Position numbers and translations under genes: made by a program. 64,000 nt of DNA from Adiantum capillus-veneris (Eukaryota > Streptophyta > Polypodiopsida > Polypodiales > Pteridaceae). Positions 13,062-24,600 of this stretch are shown here, piece after piece. The stretch's first letter is position 1; each line of letters starts with the position of its first letter. Under the pieces are notes generated by a model that worked only from the letters and a program-made list of their open reading frames with translations, searched no databases and was not told the DNA's origin. The stretch lies in assembly GCA_014529385.2 (NCBI GenBank), contig CM043970.1, positions 60,949,523-61,013,522 of the forward strand, given 5' to 3'.

Positions 13062-13435
13062 TTGTTTCATGAAGAGATCGCTCCAAAAAGAAATGTCACA
13101 ATGGTTGCTCTCTCAATTGACTATACTTGCAACGATCTTAGGAATTGGTCTTTGGATATACATGGTCTAGAGGGTGCACAATTTCATAAGGTGCATCTTT
13201 TTATTGCAAAAAAGGAGAATGATAGTCTGTTTGAAGATGCTGGACAAGTAGTGGAAGCATTCGTCTCTGCAGTTGATAGTCATCCAGATGTGGAGTGCAT
13301 TGACAATGTAGTTCCAATGAATCAAGACTTTCAACTATCTCCAAGAGCATATGCATTTACACACATGTCTCAAAATAAAGAAGAGACCATGTACTCTCGA
13401 GGATGGAAGATTGAAGAATCAATCGCAGATCTCAT
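13062..13435 (+). pseudogene. Unknown gene, 5' part, cut by Copia-1
   Basis: A plus-strand frame of about 124 codons reads as a plausible soluble protein, with motifs such as VTMVALSIDYTC, NWSLDIHGLEG and FVSAVDSHPDVEC. A T-rich tract and AG lie just before the open frame, so its start may be an exon boundary rather than a true initiation codon. The frame enters the LTR of Copia-1 at 13436 and protein-like sequence resumes at about 17170, so the two parts are best read as one disrupted gene. I do not recognise the family. Array A lies immediately upstream. Confidence 0.45.
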
Positions 13436-13627
13436 TGTTGGGGTATAAAGCCCAATGTGGTCGCCCAGGTAAGTGGGCGGGCCGCCAGGTATGTACACAT
13501 GTTCTTTTGTTAAAACCTAATAAGAACTCACTATGCTCTACACATTACAGTAGAGCGAGTTCACCATATCGTCGTGCTCTTCTTCTCGCACTCTCTCTCG
13601 CGTCGCACTTCCGCTCGTACTCCTTCA
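13436..13627 (+). repeat. Copia-1 5' LTR
   Basis: It begins TGTTGGGG and ends CTTCA, two bases before the primer binding site, giving about 192 bp. There is no second copy in the window to confirm the edges, so they rest on the TG...CA rule and the primer site. Confidence 0.65.
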
Positions 13628-13629
13628 AC

Positions 13630-13641
13630 TGGTATCAGAGC
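13630..13641 (+). promoter_or_regulatory. Copia-1 primer binding site (tRNA-Met)
   Basis: TGGTATCAGAGC, the classic complement of the plant initiator tRNA-Met 3' end, directly follows the LTR and primes minus-strand DNA synthesis in Copia elements. Confidence 0.9.
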
Positions 13642-14703
13642 TCAGATCGAGGCTCGGGGCAGCACTGCAGGAGGCTAGAGTCACCAGCTCAGATTGGAGT
13701 GAAATTCGACAGGCGAAGACACGGCCCCAAATCTCGTGGGTGGGCCCTAAGGGCTAGGTGTTGTCAGAATTTCATTCTGAGGTCATCTCGGCCACCGTTC
13801 GGCTTCGACAAAGGTCTGCGCATGCCATTTTCGACTACGTGGTCTCAGCGGGTGCATATCCGACTCTGCAAATTTGGGGTTTTCGACCTACGACTGCAGG
13901 TGCTGAGGATATCGACACTCCCAGAGTGTTGATTTGTGGCTGTCTACACATCGAATGACGGCTCACAGTTCTTGGAGGCGTGTCACATACGACACGGGTG
14001 CATCTATACACAGACTGTAGGCGACATCCACTAGTTCATCAGGTAGCTTGTGTTTGCTGCTTGATATTCCAGATTTCATCCTGACATTGCAGGTACTTCC
14101 ACATGGGATGTATTGTCAGAGATGATGTATGTTTGTTGAGGGTTTGCTGGCTGTGAGTCACGCAGCAAACAACCGCCGTAGCGGCTACAGCATATAGTGG
14201 GAAATTTGTGGATGTATGACTTTGTGGGAAGTCTATGTACTGTCAGATTTACTGTAGCCTTTGTTGAGGGTCGAGTGAGGTTTTATTGAGCTGGGGGATT
14301 CTCGAATGTTGAGATCCTTTCGGTGATACAGGTCTTGGAGCGATCCCTCGAGCACCCTTAGATAGGCAGCTAGGATGTATTGACTGTGAGTTAGACAGTT
14401 GGGATTGCATCTTTGCTTTACTGCTGTTGAGGCATTGTCGCAGTCTATGCTTACAGGACAGTCAGAGACAGTACATGTGCAGGACAGGTTTACCCACAGC
14501 TTATAGTGTCAGAGAGACAGTTGTTTTTTGGTCTGTTTTTGAGTACACCAGAGCCATTTTACAAAGGAGACTCTGCCGAAATTTATGCAGAACCCGAAGC
14601 TTTCTTGGTTCATTTGACAGGTTGATATTAGTTCAGAGTTCAGTTTACAGGGGAAACTCTGCCGAATTTTTCCCAGGAAAGTAAACCACTGTGAAGCGTT
14701 GCT
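13642..14703 (+). other. Copia-1 untranslated leader
   Basis: About 1.06 kb between primer site and first gag codon. It contains only short, overlapping open frames and no recognised domain. A long non-coding leader that carries the packaging signal is usual for LTR elements. Confidence 0.6.
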
Positions 14704-17241
14704 ATGGCTGGATCACAGGACACTGCTCTTTACAATATCAAGAAGCTGGATGGAACCAATTTCCCATTGTGGAAGAAGCAGATTTGGCACGTGTTGGTAC
14801 AAAAGAAGCAGATAAAACCTATAAAGCTCAAGGGGATAAAACCAGAAGATATGGACGAAGATGAATGGAGCGAAATGGATGAATTGGCACTTTCTACCAT
14901 TATGCTGACTTTGGCAGAAAGCGTTTACTTCAATGTAGCAGACGAGATGTCGGCTTATCAAGCATGGTTAAAGCTGAGTGATCTTTATGAGAAGCAGAGT
15001 GCAGCTTCACAAGTGTACTAGCTTAAGAAGCTTGTTGACTTGAAGATGAAAGAAGGGACACCTATGTCCAATCATCTGAATGAATTCAACACCATCTACA
15101 GTCAGTTGTCAGCTCAAGGTGTCAAGTTTGATGAACCTGTTAGAGCTATGTTCCTGTTGATCACATTGCCAGAAAGTTGGGACACTTTTTGCACAGCTTT
15201 GAGTAATTCTGCACCTCTAGATGTTTTGAACATAGCAGGTGTAGAAGGAAGTCTGCTTACTGAAGAAACCAATAGAAAGACAATGGACAAAGGCAAAGGA
15301 ACAGCCTTAGTTGTCAGGGGAAGGACCAAAGAAAAGTACAAAGGTGGAAAGAGGAATCACTCTCGTAGCAAGTCCCGCAGTGCAATAGGCAAGAGTGACA
15401 TAGAATGCTACCATTGTGGCAAGAAGGGTCACATGAAAAGAGACTGCAGAGAATGGAAAGCAGAAAAAGGCAAAGAGAAAGCTGAAGACCATGGTGAGAA
15501 GAACAAGTCCTCAGTGAAGATTCAAGAAATAAATGTGACAAACACTGTTGCAGAGGATGACAGTCTAGTATCAGGAGACATCTACTTCTTGAAGAATACA
15601 ATGGACTCAAATCTTCTTATAGCATCTGATGGAAATGCACTGAGTGACTGGATTATAGACTCACGGGCATCACTTCATGTGTCTCCAAACAAGGAGTGGT
15701 TTACCTCTTATGTGACCACTAAAGATCATGTTCGGCTAGGCAATGGGCAGACATGTGAGATCTTAGGTGTTGGAGATGTTCAATTGAAGTTTCAGAATGG
15801 CTCTTCTTTCACGTTGAAGAATGTGAGACATGTTCCCGCAATTACAAAGAGCTTGATCAGCACAGGTTTACTTGATGATGCTGGCTACGTCACCACTTTT
15901 GGACAGAACATGTGGAAGATATCCAAGGGTTCTATGACAGTAGCACATGGAGTAAAGTCTGGAGGACTTTACATGATTTATGTATCAAATGTCTTTAAAA
16001 ATGTAATCAATGTAACCGAGCAGCCGAACGTTTCTTTGTGGCATAGCCGGTTAGGACATATGTCCAAGAAGGGAATGGAAATCTTGTCTGGCTCTGGTTA
16101 TTTGCCTGGATTTTCATTTAATGATTTTGAATTTTGTGAACATTGTCTGTATGGTAAGCAAACACAGCAGCCACATAAGCATAGAAGCAGTAGAAGAGAT
16201 ACACAGTTGGCACTTGTTCATAGTGATTTGTGTGGACCTATGCCTAACCTATCTCTAGGGGGAGCTTCTTACTTTATGACATTTATAGATGATTACTCGA
16301 GGAAAGTATGGGTTTACTTTCTCAAGCACAAGGATGAAGCGTTTAGTGTTTTCAAAACGTTTGTGACACTTGTGGAGAATCAGAGTGGCAAGAAGCTTAA
16401 ATGCTTACGCACTGACAATGGTGGAGAGTATGTTTCAAAGGCCTTTCAGGACTTTTGTGAGTCAAAAGGTATAAAATGTGAACTTACTGCTCCTTACAAT
16501 CCTCCTCAAAATGGTGTTGCTGAGAGGATGAATAGGACCATACAAGAGAAGGTCAGAAGTATGTTGTCTAATGCACAACTGCCAAATGGGTTTTGGGCTG
16601 AAGCTGTATCAACAGCTGTTCATCTTGTAAATAGATCTCCTAGCAAGGTTTTGCAGAAGGATTCAGTGCCAGAGATCGTATGGTCAGGCAAAATGCCCTC
16701 ATACAAGCATCTCAGAGTCTTTGGCTGTGAGGCATATACTCACGTTCCAAAGGAATTTAGGAACAAACTTGAGCCAAAGAGTAGAAAGTGCATCTTTCTA
16801 GGCTGTGGTAATTCTGGTCAGATGGGGTACAGACTTTGGGATCCCGAATCCAGAAAGGTTGTCCGCAGCAATGATGTTCACTTTAATGAATCCAAATATC
16901 ATTCTAAATCAGAGAGGGTTGAGGAGATTAGAAGAGTTGTCTTCCAAGAAGATGGACCTGCACGTGCAAGACAAAATGTCAGGGCTCAAGAGGAGCAAGG
17001 ACAGGATAGAGTGGAACCACAGGTTGTGGCTGAGCCTAAGCCACCTATTGTGCGTAGATCTGGACGTGTCACGCGACCTCCTGATAGGTTTGTTCCATCT
17101 ATGAATTATGTCATGTTGACTGATTGTAATGAGCCTTCATGTTACAAGGAAGCAAACGATGAGGCTAAAGCATTGTATGTCAAGAAACCTTACAGTCAAA
17201 TATTGAGACACTTGCAAAGTCAATGGATCTTCTCAGGATGA
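14704..17241 (+). pseudogene. Copia-1 gag-protease-integrase polyprotein, defective
   Basis: One plus-strand frame starts with ATG at 14704 (MAGSQDTALYN) and is open to 17241 apart from a TAG at 15019-15021 inside Gag. Domains in order: Copia-type Gag (UBN2 family); a CCHC zinc knuckle (C-x2-C-x4-H-x4-C, 15406-15448); an aspartic protease whose active-site triad region reads DSRA at 15658-15669 where the family has DSGA; the GAG-pre-integrase HHCC region (LWHSRLGHM ... CEHC, about 16036-16150); and the integrase core with its three acidic residues (HSDLCGP, LRTDNGGEY and VAERMNRTIQE). Reverse transcriptase and RNase H are missing. The internal stop and the Gly-to-Arg change in the protease both argue that this copy is inactive. 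The last 20 or so codons probably belong to flanking DNA. Confidence 0.9.
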
Positions 17242-18771
17242 CCACCAAGGGCAGCAAGTGGAGTTGCAGGGGGACATGTATCTCGTGTTAGATGGGATGT
17301 AAGTCACTTTTTTCCTTTCTTGTAGTCTTTATATTCTAAACAATATTCAATCTTTTAATTATGGCTATATTTCTTTTTAGGCTTTTCTTCGATTGGCAAA
17401 AATGAGTGCAGGAGCAAGTTGGATTGTTGAACAAGCGCACATGGTGACATATTTTGATGAAGTTTATGATTCTTGGTTAGAAATCATTGAAAGACTAGAG
17501 GAGGAGAACAGGAAACCCCCAACAACTGCATTTAGATTCCTTTGCGGTCTTATGAATCAAACGTAAAGACTATTTCATCAAGAAATCAAAGATGACAAGA
17601 TTCTATTGTCAAAGAGTGCAAAAGATGGTGATGTAATTGATATGTATGGTCGAATTAAGCAATTCAAGCAAGAAAAATTGATTCAAGATGCACTTCTTGA
17701 GGGCTTCAATGCTTTGAATGTGGCATCACCATGTACAAATTGGAAAGAAGTTTCCAACATGTATAACATCAATGATGCAGTTTATATAACAACTTTGATG
17801 CTATGTGAGGAATGGCTCAAATCTAGCTTGAAATGTGGAATTAAAAAAACGGCTTTTCTAGATGAAGCAATAAAAAATATGCAGTGGGCAGTTCAACTTC
17901 AAAAGCAAAAAATTGAGTCTAGAGATTTGACATGGTCTACATATGTGGTGAGCCTACAGATGGAAGGAAATATCTACTTGAAGTGCCACTTCAACAACGA
18001 AATTCCTATCGGCTTATGGGTTTAAGACTTGGCAAAACACTATGGGGACAATTTGCAGTGGAGCGAGGAGACATTTAGCAATAATTTGGAAGGGATATTG
18101 GCTATTGTTGGAGGGTCAACAAATCCTAGGTTTGTCTTTCTTGCATTTGTGGATCTCACTACATTCACAAATTTGCAATGTGCATTCCAAAGATTGGAAG
18201 ATAATCTAAGCTACCAATGTTTGTGGTGCCTTGCATCACTTTCCATTAGCTCCTTGTAAAGGAGCAATTCAATTCCTAACAGTTGTTACCTTCTTGGGAC
18301 AAGGTAATGCTTTTGAAGAATTAAGAATAAGACTAGAGGAGCATCCCATGCCCATTTATTGTTCATTGCTTCAAGTATCAAAAGAAGGCATGTCAGATTT
18401 ACAATATCTGGAAGCAAAAAAAAGCGCTTTGGTCAAGCACTACATCCATACACATTGTTTTGAAGATTGCAAGCTTGTTGATCTCTTTGATGATGGCTCC
18501 TTGGTTGCACAAGAAGGACCACAAAAAAAAATAAAAAATTATGCTTGGTTGAGAGAGTGGAGGAGCAAACAACCTTAGCAATCAAGCTTCTAGACTTTGC
18601 TAAGGCCCATGCTGGTATAGAGTGTGGGTTGGTTTTCAAACCCAACAATCCATGTTGCAACTAATTGACAATGTGCCTGGTGAAAAGGAGATTTCTCCAC
18701 AAGAAGAAGAAGAAGAAGAGCGTTATTTATCATTGGAGGACTATTTGGAAATGGAGAAACGTACGTTTTGA
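17170..18771 (+). pseudogene. Unknown gene, 3' part, after Copia-1
   Basis: Protein-like sequence on the plus strand continues for about 500 codons with in-frame stops near 17566 and 18025 and a frameshift near 18230. A candidate intron lies at about 17299-17380 (GTAAGT ... TTTTAG), although the frame across it is not clean. Visible motifs include QVELQGDMYLVLDGM, ASWIVEQAHMVTYFDEV, LDFAKAHAGIECG and an acidic run of six Glu (PQEEEEEERY) near the end at 18771. Several segments look helical and there is no membrane segment or known catalytic motif. I do not recognise the family. It could be a decayed host gene or a gene carried by the transposon whose repeat arrays (A and B) flank it on both sides. 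Confidence 0.45.
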
Positions 18772-18984
18772 ACTTCCTGTACATGTTAATGTTTTCTTTT
18801 TGGCAATTTGATACTCTCAGTGTTAGATTTTGTTTTATATAGTATTTTTTGAGTCTATCTTTTTTATATCAAGTATTTAATGTTTGAATGGTGAATCCTT
18901 AAATTAAAAATATAAGACTAACCTAAACTTAATGGCTTAAGAGCTTGATTTTTGTAAGTTTTAGACCTCGTATTAATATCCCCT

Positions 18985-21110
18985 TCACATGCTACATTGG
19001 AGTCTAGCTTGGACAAGTGGTGGAACTACCATGGATTCTAATTCAGATAACTGTGGTAGAATTTAAAACAACACCAATTTGTTACATTAGCTTGGACAAG
19101 TGGTGGACCTTTCTTGTATTTGTGTCTCGATGGAGCATATCTTGGCCCTGTGGTAGATCTTCTTTATCACCATGCTTCAATGAAGTGCACCTTCTTAGAC
19201 AAATGAAGTACCTTCAAACCAAACTATCCACGTATAGCTTGGACAAGTGGTGAACCTTTCTTCTCTCATGTTTCAATGAATCCTATCTTGGATCAAGGTA
19301 TATCTTCCTCCCGGGGAGTCCACTATGAATAAATTGCATATCACGTGCAAACAAAAGGTAATTTATTATCCATTACCTGTATATTTTCAAGTATTATCCC
19401 TTATGTATGCATTTTCGTAAAAAAACTAGCCCTTATGTATGAACATGTTTGCTTTCTCAATTAAAAAGCTCTTTATGTAAGTACATTTTTCTATAAATGT
19501 ACCTAATCATAATCCCTTATTTTGTTTGCACGTGCTATCTTACCTAGTGGACACCTCGGGATCTTACTTCTCTCCATGTGCAGTTTTATTTGAAGGTCCA
19601 CTCTATACTCAAGCTAGAATGTTTACATATTTCCTAGTGGACACCTCGGGATCTTACTTCTCTCCATGCTTAAATGGATTCTAGCTTGAGTATAGAGTGG
19701 ACCTTCAAATAAAACTGCACATGTTGGAGCATAGGATATGTTGACAAATAATGGGCTTTGTGGAGGTTCCCCCATGCATATTTAGGAAAGCTAGTGTTTC
19801 TTATCCTCAAAGGATCATAGCTTAGATTGGTGGTGGACCTTGCTCTTCTCCTTTCTTCAATGGAGCTGAGGTTAGACAAGTGGAGGTGGATAAGTGTTCA
19901 CAACCTTGAAATGAAACCTCTCTTGTTACAACCATCATAGACTGTACATCTTAGGTACTTCTTACATTAGAATTACACATGGCCAACTTGGACACATGGT
20001 GGAGCTTGCTACTAAAGATAATAGGCTACACAAATGATCTTCCAGAATTTTCTCATGCCTAGTTTGTGCATTTGGTACACCTTGCATCTCTAAAGGTTGG
20101 AGAAGTGGTGGACCTTTATATTTAACCACACATTATTTATGTAGCCTAGCTTGGACAAACGGTAAACCTTAACTTCTCTCCATGTTTCAAAGAAGCCTCA
20201 ATTGGATAAGTGGTTTTCAAAGTTCCAATCGATCCTAGCTTGGACACATGGTGGAGCTTGCTTCTACCTTATGTTTCAATATAAATATCTTGGACAAGTG
20301 GTGGAGCTTGGAGAAAAACCCCCCATGTAAAATATATCATGGATTTTCCAAATGGTGAGAAATAATATTGTAGCTGGGAGGTAGCTCAGACAAGTGGTGG
20401 GCCTTGTAACAAAATTCTCCATTTACAAACACATCAAGGGTTTTGCAATTGGTGAGAAACAATATTATTCATGGTTGTCTAAAGCTTGGACAAGTGGTGG
20501 GGTTTTTCTTATGCTCATGTTGCAAGGGATCCTAGCTTAGACAAGTGGTTTTCTATGTTTCAATGGAGCCTAACTTGGACATATGATGGAGCTTGCTTCT
20601 ATCCCCATGTTTCAATACAATGATCTTGGACAAGTGGTAGACCCCTGAGAAAAACTCTCCATGTACAACATATCATGGGTTTTCAAATGGTGAGAAACAA
20701 TATCGTAGCTTGGAGATAGCTTGGACAAGTAGTAGACCTTGTAACAAAAGTTTCCATGTAAAACACACCATGATTTTTAAATTAGTAGAAAGAAATATTG
20801 TTCAAAGGTTGTTATTAGCTTGGACAAGTGGTGGATCTTTGAGTCTGATCATGCTTCAAGGGATCCTATCTTGGACTAATGGTTTGCCATGTTCTAATGG
20901 ATCCTTGCTTGGACACATGGTGGAGCTTGCTTCTATCACATGTCAATAGAGTTAGCTTGGACAAGTGGTGGAGCTTGGAACTAAATCTCCCATGTACAAC
21001 ACATAATGCGACTTTCAATTTGTGAAAAATAAATATTGTAGCTTGGACAAAAGATGGGCCTTGTTAAAAAATTATCCATGTACAACATATTATCTTGAGA
21101 TGTTCACTTG
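18985..21110 (+). repeat. Array B of GGACAAGTGGTGGA-type repeats
   Basis: The same core motif as array A recurs on the plus strand about every 40-100 bp, for example near 19010, 19090, 20285, 20820 and 20960. About 400 bp in the middle (19320-19720) is interrupted by other sequence, including a duplicated phrase 'ctagtggacacctcgggatc' (near 19547 and 19633). The segment 19980-20900 has a long inverted counterpart at 31840-31000 in array C, matching phrase by phrase. Orientation and position are those expected for the left subterminal region of a CACTA element whose right arm is array C. Confidence 0.75.
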
Positions 21111-21112
21111 AG

Positions 21113-21118
<6 letters not shown>

Positions 21119-21208
<90 letters not shown>
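21119..21208. repeat. (CT)n microsatellite, possible LINE 3' tail
   Basis: Forty-five CT units. On the minus strand this is (AG)n and lies about 50 bp after the stop of the LINE ORF2 tail, where a LINE normally carries its A-rich or simple-repeat 3' tail. Confidence 0.95.
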
Positions 21209-21211
<3 letters not shown>

Positions 21212-21249
21212 TTTCTTTATCTATGTTACATTATCTTACAACTTTTACA

Positions 21250-21447
21250 TCTGAGCCAACAATAGTCTACTCTATCTTGGATGTCTTTGTCAGGGACTAC
21301 CATAATATCTTCTAACATCTCAGCTTTTAGAAGATGTGTGGGCAATCGAGAGGTGTACACAATCCTATCTTCAAAGACAACCTGGTTTCTCATATTCTAG
21401 ATGAACCACTTGAACCAGAAGGCAAAAGGACAAAGCCTCATCTGGCT
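21250..21447 (-). pseudogene. LINE-1 ORF2 extreme C-terminus
   Basis: On the minus strand, the sequence left of the LTR insertion reads FWFKWFI then NMRNQVVFEDR, matching the conserved W-x2-W-x-x-RN-x2-VFE signature near the C-terminus of plant LINE ORF2. It continues for about 40 codons to a stop near 21250. There is one stop inside the signature. It directly continues the coding sense of the piece right of 26947, which supports the nested-insertion reading. Confidence 0.7.
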
Positions 21448-21464
21448 GGGGGGGGGGGGGGGGC

Positions 21465-21636
21465 TGTAAGAAACTAGGCAACTAGGCTCCCTTGGATCCT
21501 CCTCCCAACCTCCCTTTATAGGTGGGCTCCTAGCCCCTTGCCCTCGACGGATCCCCTGTCCACACTGCCTAGTCCGGCCCTTGGCCGTAGTCCTTGCCTA
21601 GCCTAGTTCTTAGGGTACAGGACCCGTGTTCTGACA
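21465..21636 (-). repeat. 3' LTR of the non-autonomous element
   Basis: 172 bp. It differs from the other LTR by about seven substitutions and one 5-bp indel (near 21598). A G-homopolymer of 16 bases (21448-21463) directly abuts it and merges with the target duplication. Confidence 0.9.
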
Positions 21637-21650
21637 TTACTTCCCCCTTA
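21637..21650 (-). promoter_or_regulatory. Polypurine tract of the non-autonomous element
   Basis: The minus strand reads TAAGGGGGAAGTAA directly before the 3' LTR, the usual plus-strand primer position. Confidence 0.75.
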
Positions 21651-24600
21651 AGGAAGAGTTTTCATCCTCGAAAACACAAGTAGTAACATCTTGGTGTAGT
21701 GAGGAGGTTCAATGAAACCAAGATGAAGATCGTGATTTTCAACATTGTTGTCCGTTTGCAACCACTTGGGTTTAAATGGTAACTCCATTTATAACTCACT
21801 TGAGTGTTGTAAAGGAGTAACCACAACTAAGAGTCACTTGGGTTTAAATGGTAACTCCATTTATAACTCACTTGAGTACTGTAAAGGAGGAACCACAACT
21901 AAGAGTTGTCCAAAGGCATAACCAGTTTTCAGATCTTCTGAAGGTACTGGAATAATGCAAGGAAACCTTGGCATAACTTTCCATGCAGTTGTGAGCCAGA
22001 TTTCCTACTCGCCTGAGTATCTTGAACAGTCTGTTACATGTTCATCACTAATGAAGGTTACTTGCCAACATGCTTTGTCAGCACACCTGGTAAGTCCTTG
22101 ACGTATGAAAGTATTGACACAATCTCCAACCCCACCACAAGAGGTGTTCAAAGTCGAAAATCGTACTTAAGCAAATTCTAGAATAGGGAGAAAATCATCT
22201 ATTTAGAAATGCGTTGTGTTAACGTATGCTCTTAGCAGATTCTTTAGCACAAGATTACTCTTTGTAATCTGCCTATCCCCTTGGATAACTGATAGTACTA
22301 AGGTATGTTTTCCTTTAGCACAAGATTACTCTTTGTAATCCGCCTATCCCCTTGGATAACTGACAGTACTGAGGTGTGTTTTCCTCACGGTTTGCAGACA
22401 GTCGTCCAAGATGACTGGTAAACGGAGAATCGTAGTAGTGTACAACCATCGTGGTTAACTTGAAAAAATCTACAAATGCCCATACCGAGCCATGACCTCT
22501 ATTGGTGATTAGTAGACCAAAAAGTTATCTCATACAGATAGTGCACATAGAGTGCAAAATGCTTCAGAAGCAGCAATCTTAGGAATATGCATGTCGTTTC
22601 AAAGCAGCCTTTGCTAAACACTAGGGCCCATAACACCTAGTGTGCATGCATTTAGCAAAAACTAACCCGAACCTGTATATCCATAATGATCTTTGCCAAT
22701 ACTTATGGCAATTGTGATGCGCCTAGCACGCATTAAAAGGAATTTAAATAGTTCTGAAAAGAAACTAAATACTTTTAGTTGCAATCTTTTGCAAGCCTTG
22801 CTGAAACGTCTGAATCACAATAGAAGGTGAAACATTGATCACTTCTAGGTACAAACAATGAAACTTTTTCATTAACAACTTATAGCCTTGCTATATGTAT
22901 AAACAACCATCTGTAATGTTGTTTAGCACTACCTGTACCTTAACAAGTCATTCTAAGTATCCGACAATTTCTGGCCACGAAATTTCTCCTGATACGTCGT
23001 GCTAAAAATGGTCTAGAAAACAGATGTGACCAGCACCTAGGGACTTTGTCGTGACACATAATTGAAATAATGGCGCCAATGTCAATCCAGAGACTCATAT
23101 TCTCCACATGTGAATTATGTCTCGTATAAGGATGTGTGAAAAATAACATCCTTCAAGTACTAGACGTACTTGTGTGTGGAGATAACTGCAGACACTCTAC
23201 GACGGGAGTGAGAGGGACCCTCATTCATTGCTCCACACTGGCTAAACCGAACTCCTTGAGTTCCTAGACCATGTTGTATCCCATGTGACAACATGTGCCA
23301 AATCGAACCCTACAAGTAGTTTCATGATAGAATAAGGCAGAAAGGTAGATTGGACCCTTAGCTCAAAATACTTTGTGCCGACATGCCCTTGGCATGGCTC
23401 TGTAGCATTCAAGCGTACTTACCCGTATTCAAACGGAGAGGAGCACGTCTCCTACCTGAAAAAACAAGCAGCATTGTACTGGGAACCGTGGGTGTTGCCT
23501 GCGCAATCCAACCCCTTTGGTTAAAATCTACGTAGTCAAACCCCTTGGTAAGACTCTTTGTAGAAACTGCTCCACTAGCAGATCACGGTAACTAACATAG
23601 CCAACCGTGTACAAAATGATTGGCATTAACTGAAAAAGTGCCTCCGTCCACTACCGCGTGTGGTAGATTGCGGAATTCTTTCCTTGAAAGTATAACTGGG
23701 AGAGATCAACTGTGATCCTCAATGCAAATCAAGCTGTGATCCTTAATGTTTATGGGGTGATGTAACAATCATCCGCCGGGTCTTACCCCAAAAAAGTATG
23801 TCGATAGACACGCCGTAGTGCTATAGTTAGAGCAAGAAATCCACAGAAGTCAAATGTCTAGCGCGTATTAACAGCCATGCTGTCTCAACTGTGTGTTGCA
23901 TGTAGACTCCATGGTATAGATCAACTGATGTAAGTGCAAGAGTATCAAAAACTCAACTTGAGCATCGCACTAGAAACATATAGTGCAAAAATGACACCCT
24001 AAACATCCGTAATGATAAGACTCTTGCTTGTCCATTAACGTCGATGTGTACTTCCTTGGGTATATCTTGAAAATAATCACCCAAAGAATGCCAATAGTTG
24101 GGTCTTACCCTTCTCCTGACATCGGCTCTTAGCATGTTTGGCTCATAGCCCTTATGCAAAATAGTGTTCAATCGACACACCGATGAAGACTAATTTGAGT
24201 AGCATCTTAGCCATGTGCTAACTGTGAGTTAGAGCACCTTGGCTCAAGCTGACTGACGAACAAAAGCTTCTTAAAAGAGTTTCGTTATTCTTGAAAGAAA
24301 TAAGAAAAAGAGAGAAAAGAAGAGCATGCTGGGCTGAGGAACTTTCCTTAAATTTGTAAAGTGTGTGCCCAGAATGTGTGCTCTTAGACATCTTATGCCT
24401 GAATTGTAGCTTATCTTATAAGCATTCCACAATCTGTCTGTATGACACTCTCATCGAGAGAGGCAATAGAAAACACAAGTTGAATCTTGACCATCTACCG
24501 TGTAGGGTCGTGACTATATGGGGATGACTTGAAAGGGCACCTTGCCGGTGAATCTAGACAAAATTGTAGGTACTTTTTAGTATTGTTGAGTGTTGATAGC

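Larger units (their letters stand above)
13436..17170 (+). mobile_element. Copia-1: Ty1/Copia retrotransposon, 5' half only
   Basis: The element has a 5' LTR (13436-13627), a tRNA-Met type primer site, a leader of about 1 kb, and a gag-protease-integrase frame. The coding region stops at the linker between integrase and reverse transcriptase (after the RRSGRVTRPPDRF motif). RT, RNase H, polypurine tract and 3' LTR are absent. Sequence resembling the interrupted host gene resumes at about 17170, so the 3' half was probably lost in a deletion after insertion. Copia-3 near 58 kb has the complementary half (RT-RNase H-3' LTR), but its LTR and linker sequence differ, so the two are not pieces of one copy. 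The 3' edge is uncertain by some tens of bases. Confidence 0.85.

Noticed and set aside
21112-21315. Open frame starting with a long Ser-Leu repeat
   Set aside because: A translation of the (CT)n microsatellite; same for the frames at 32992-33222 and 49580-49840.
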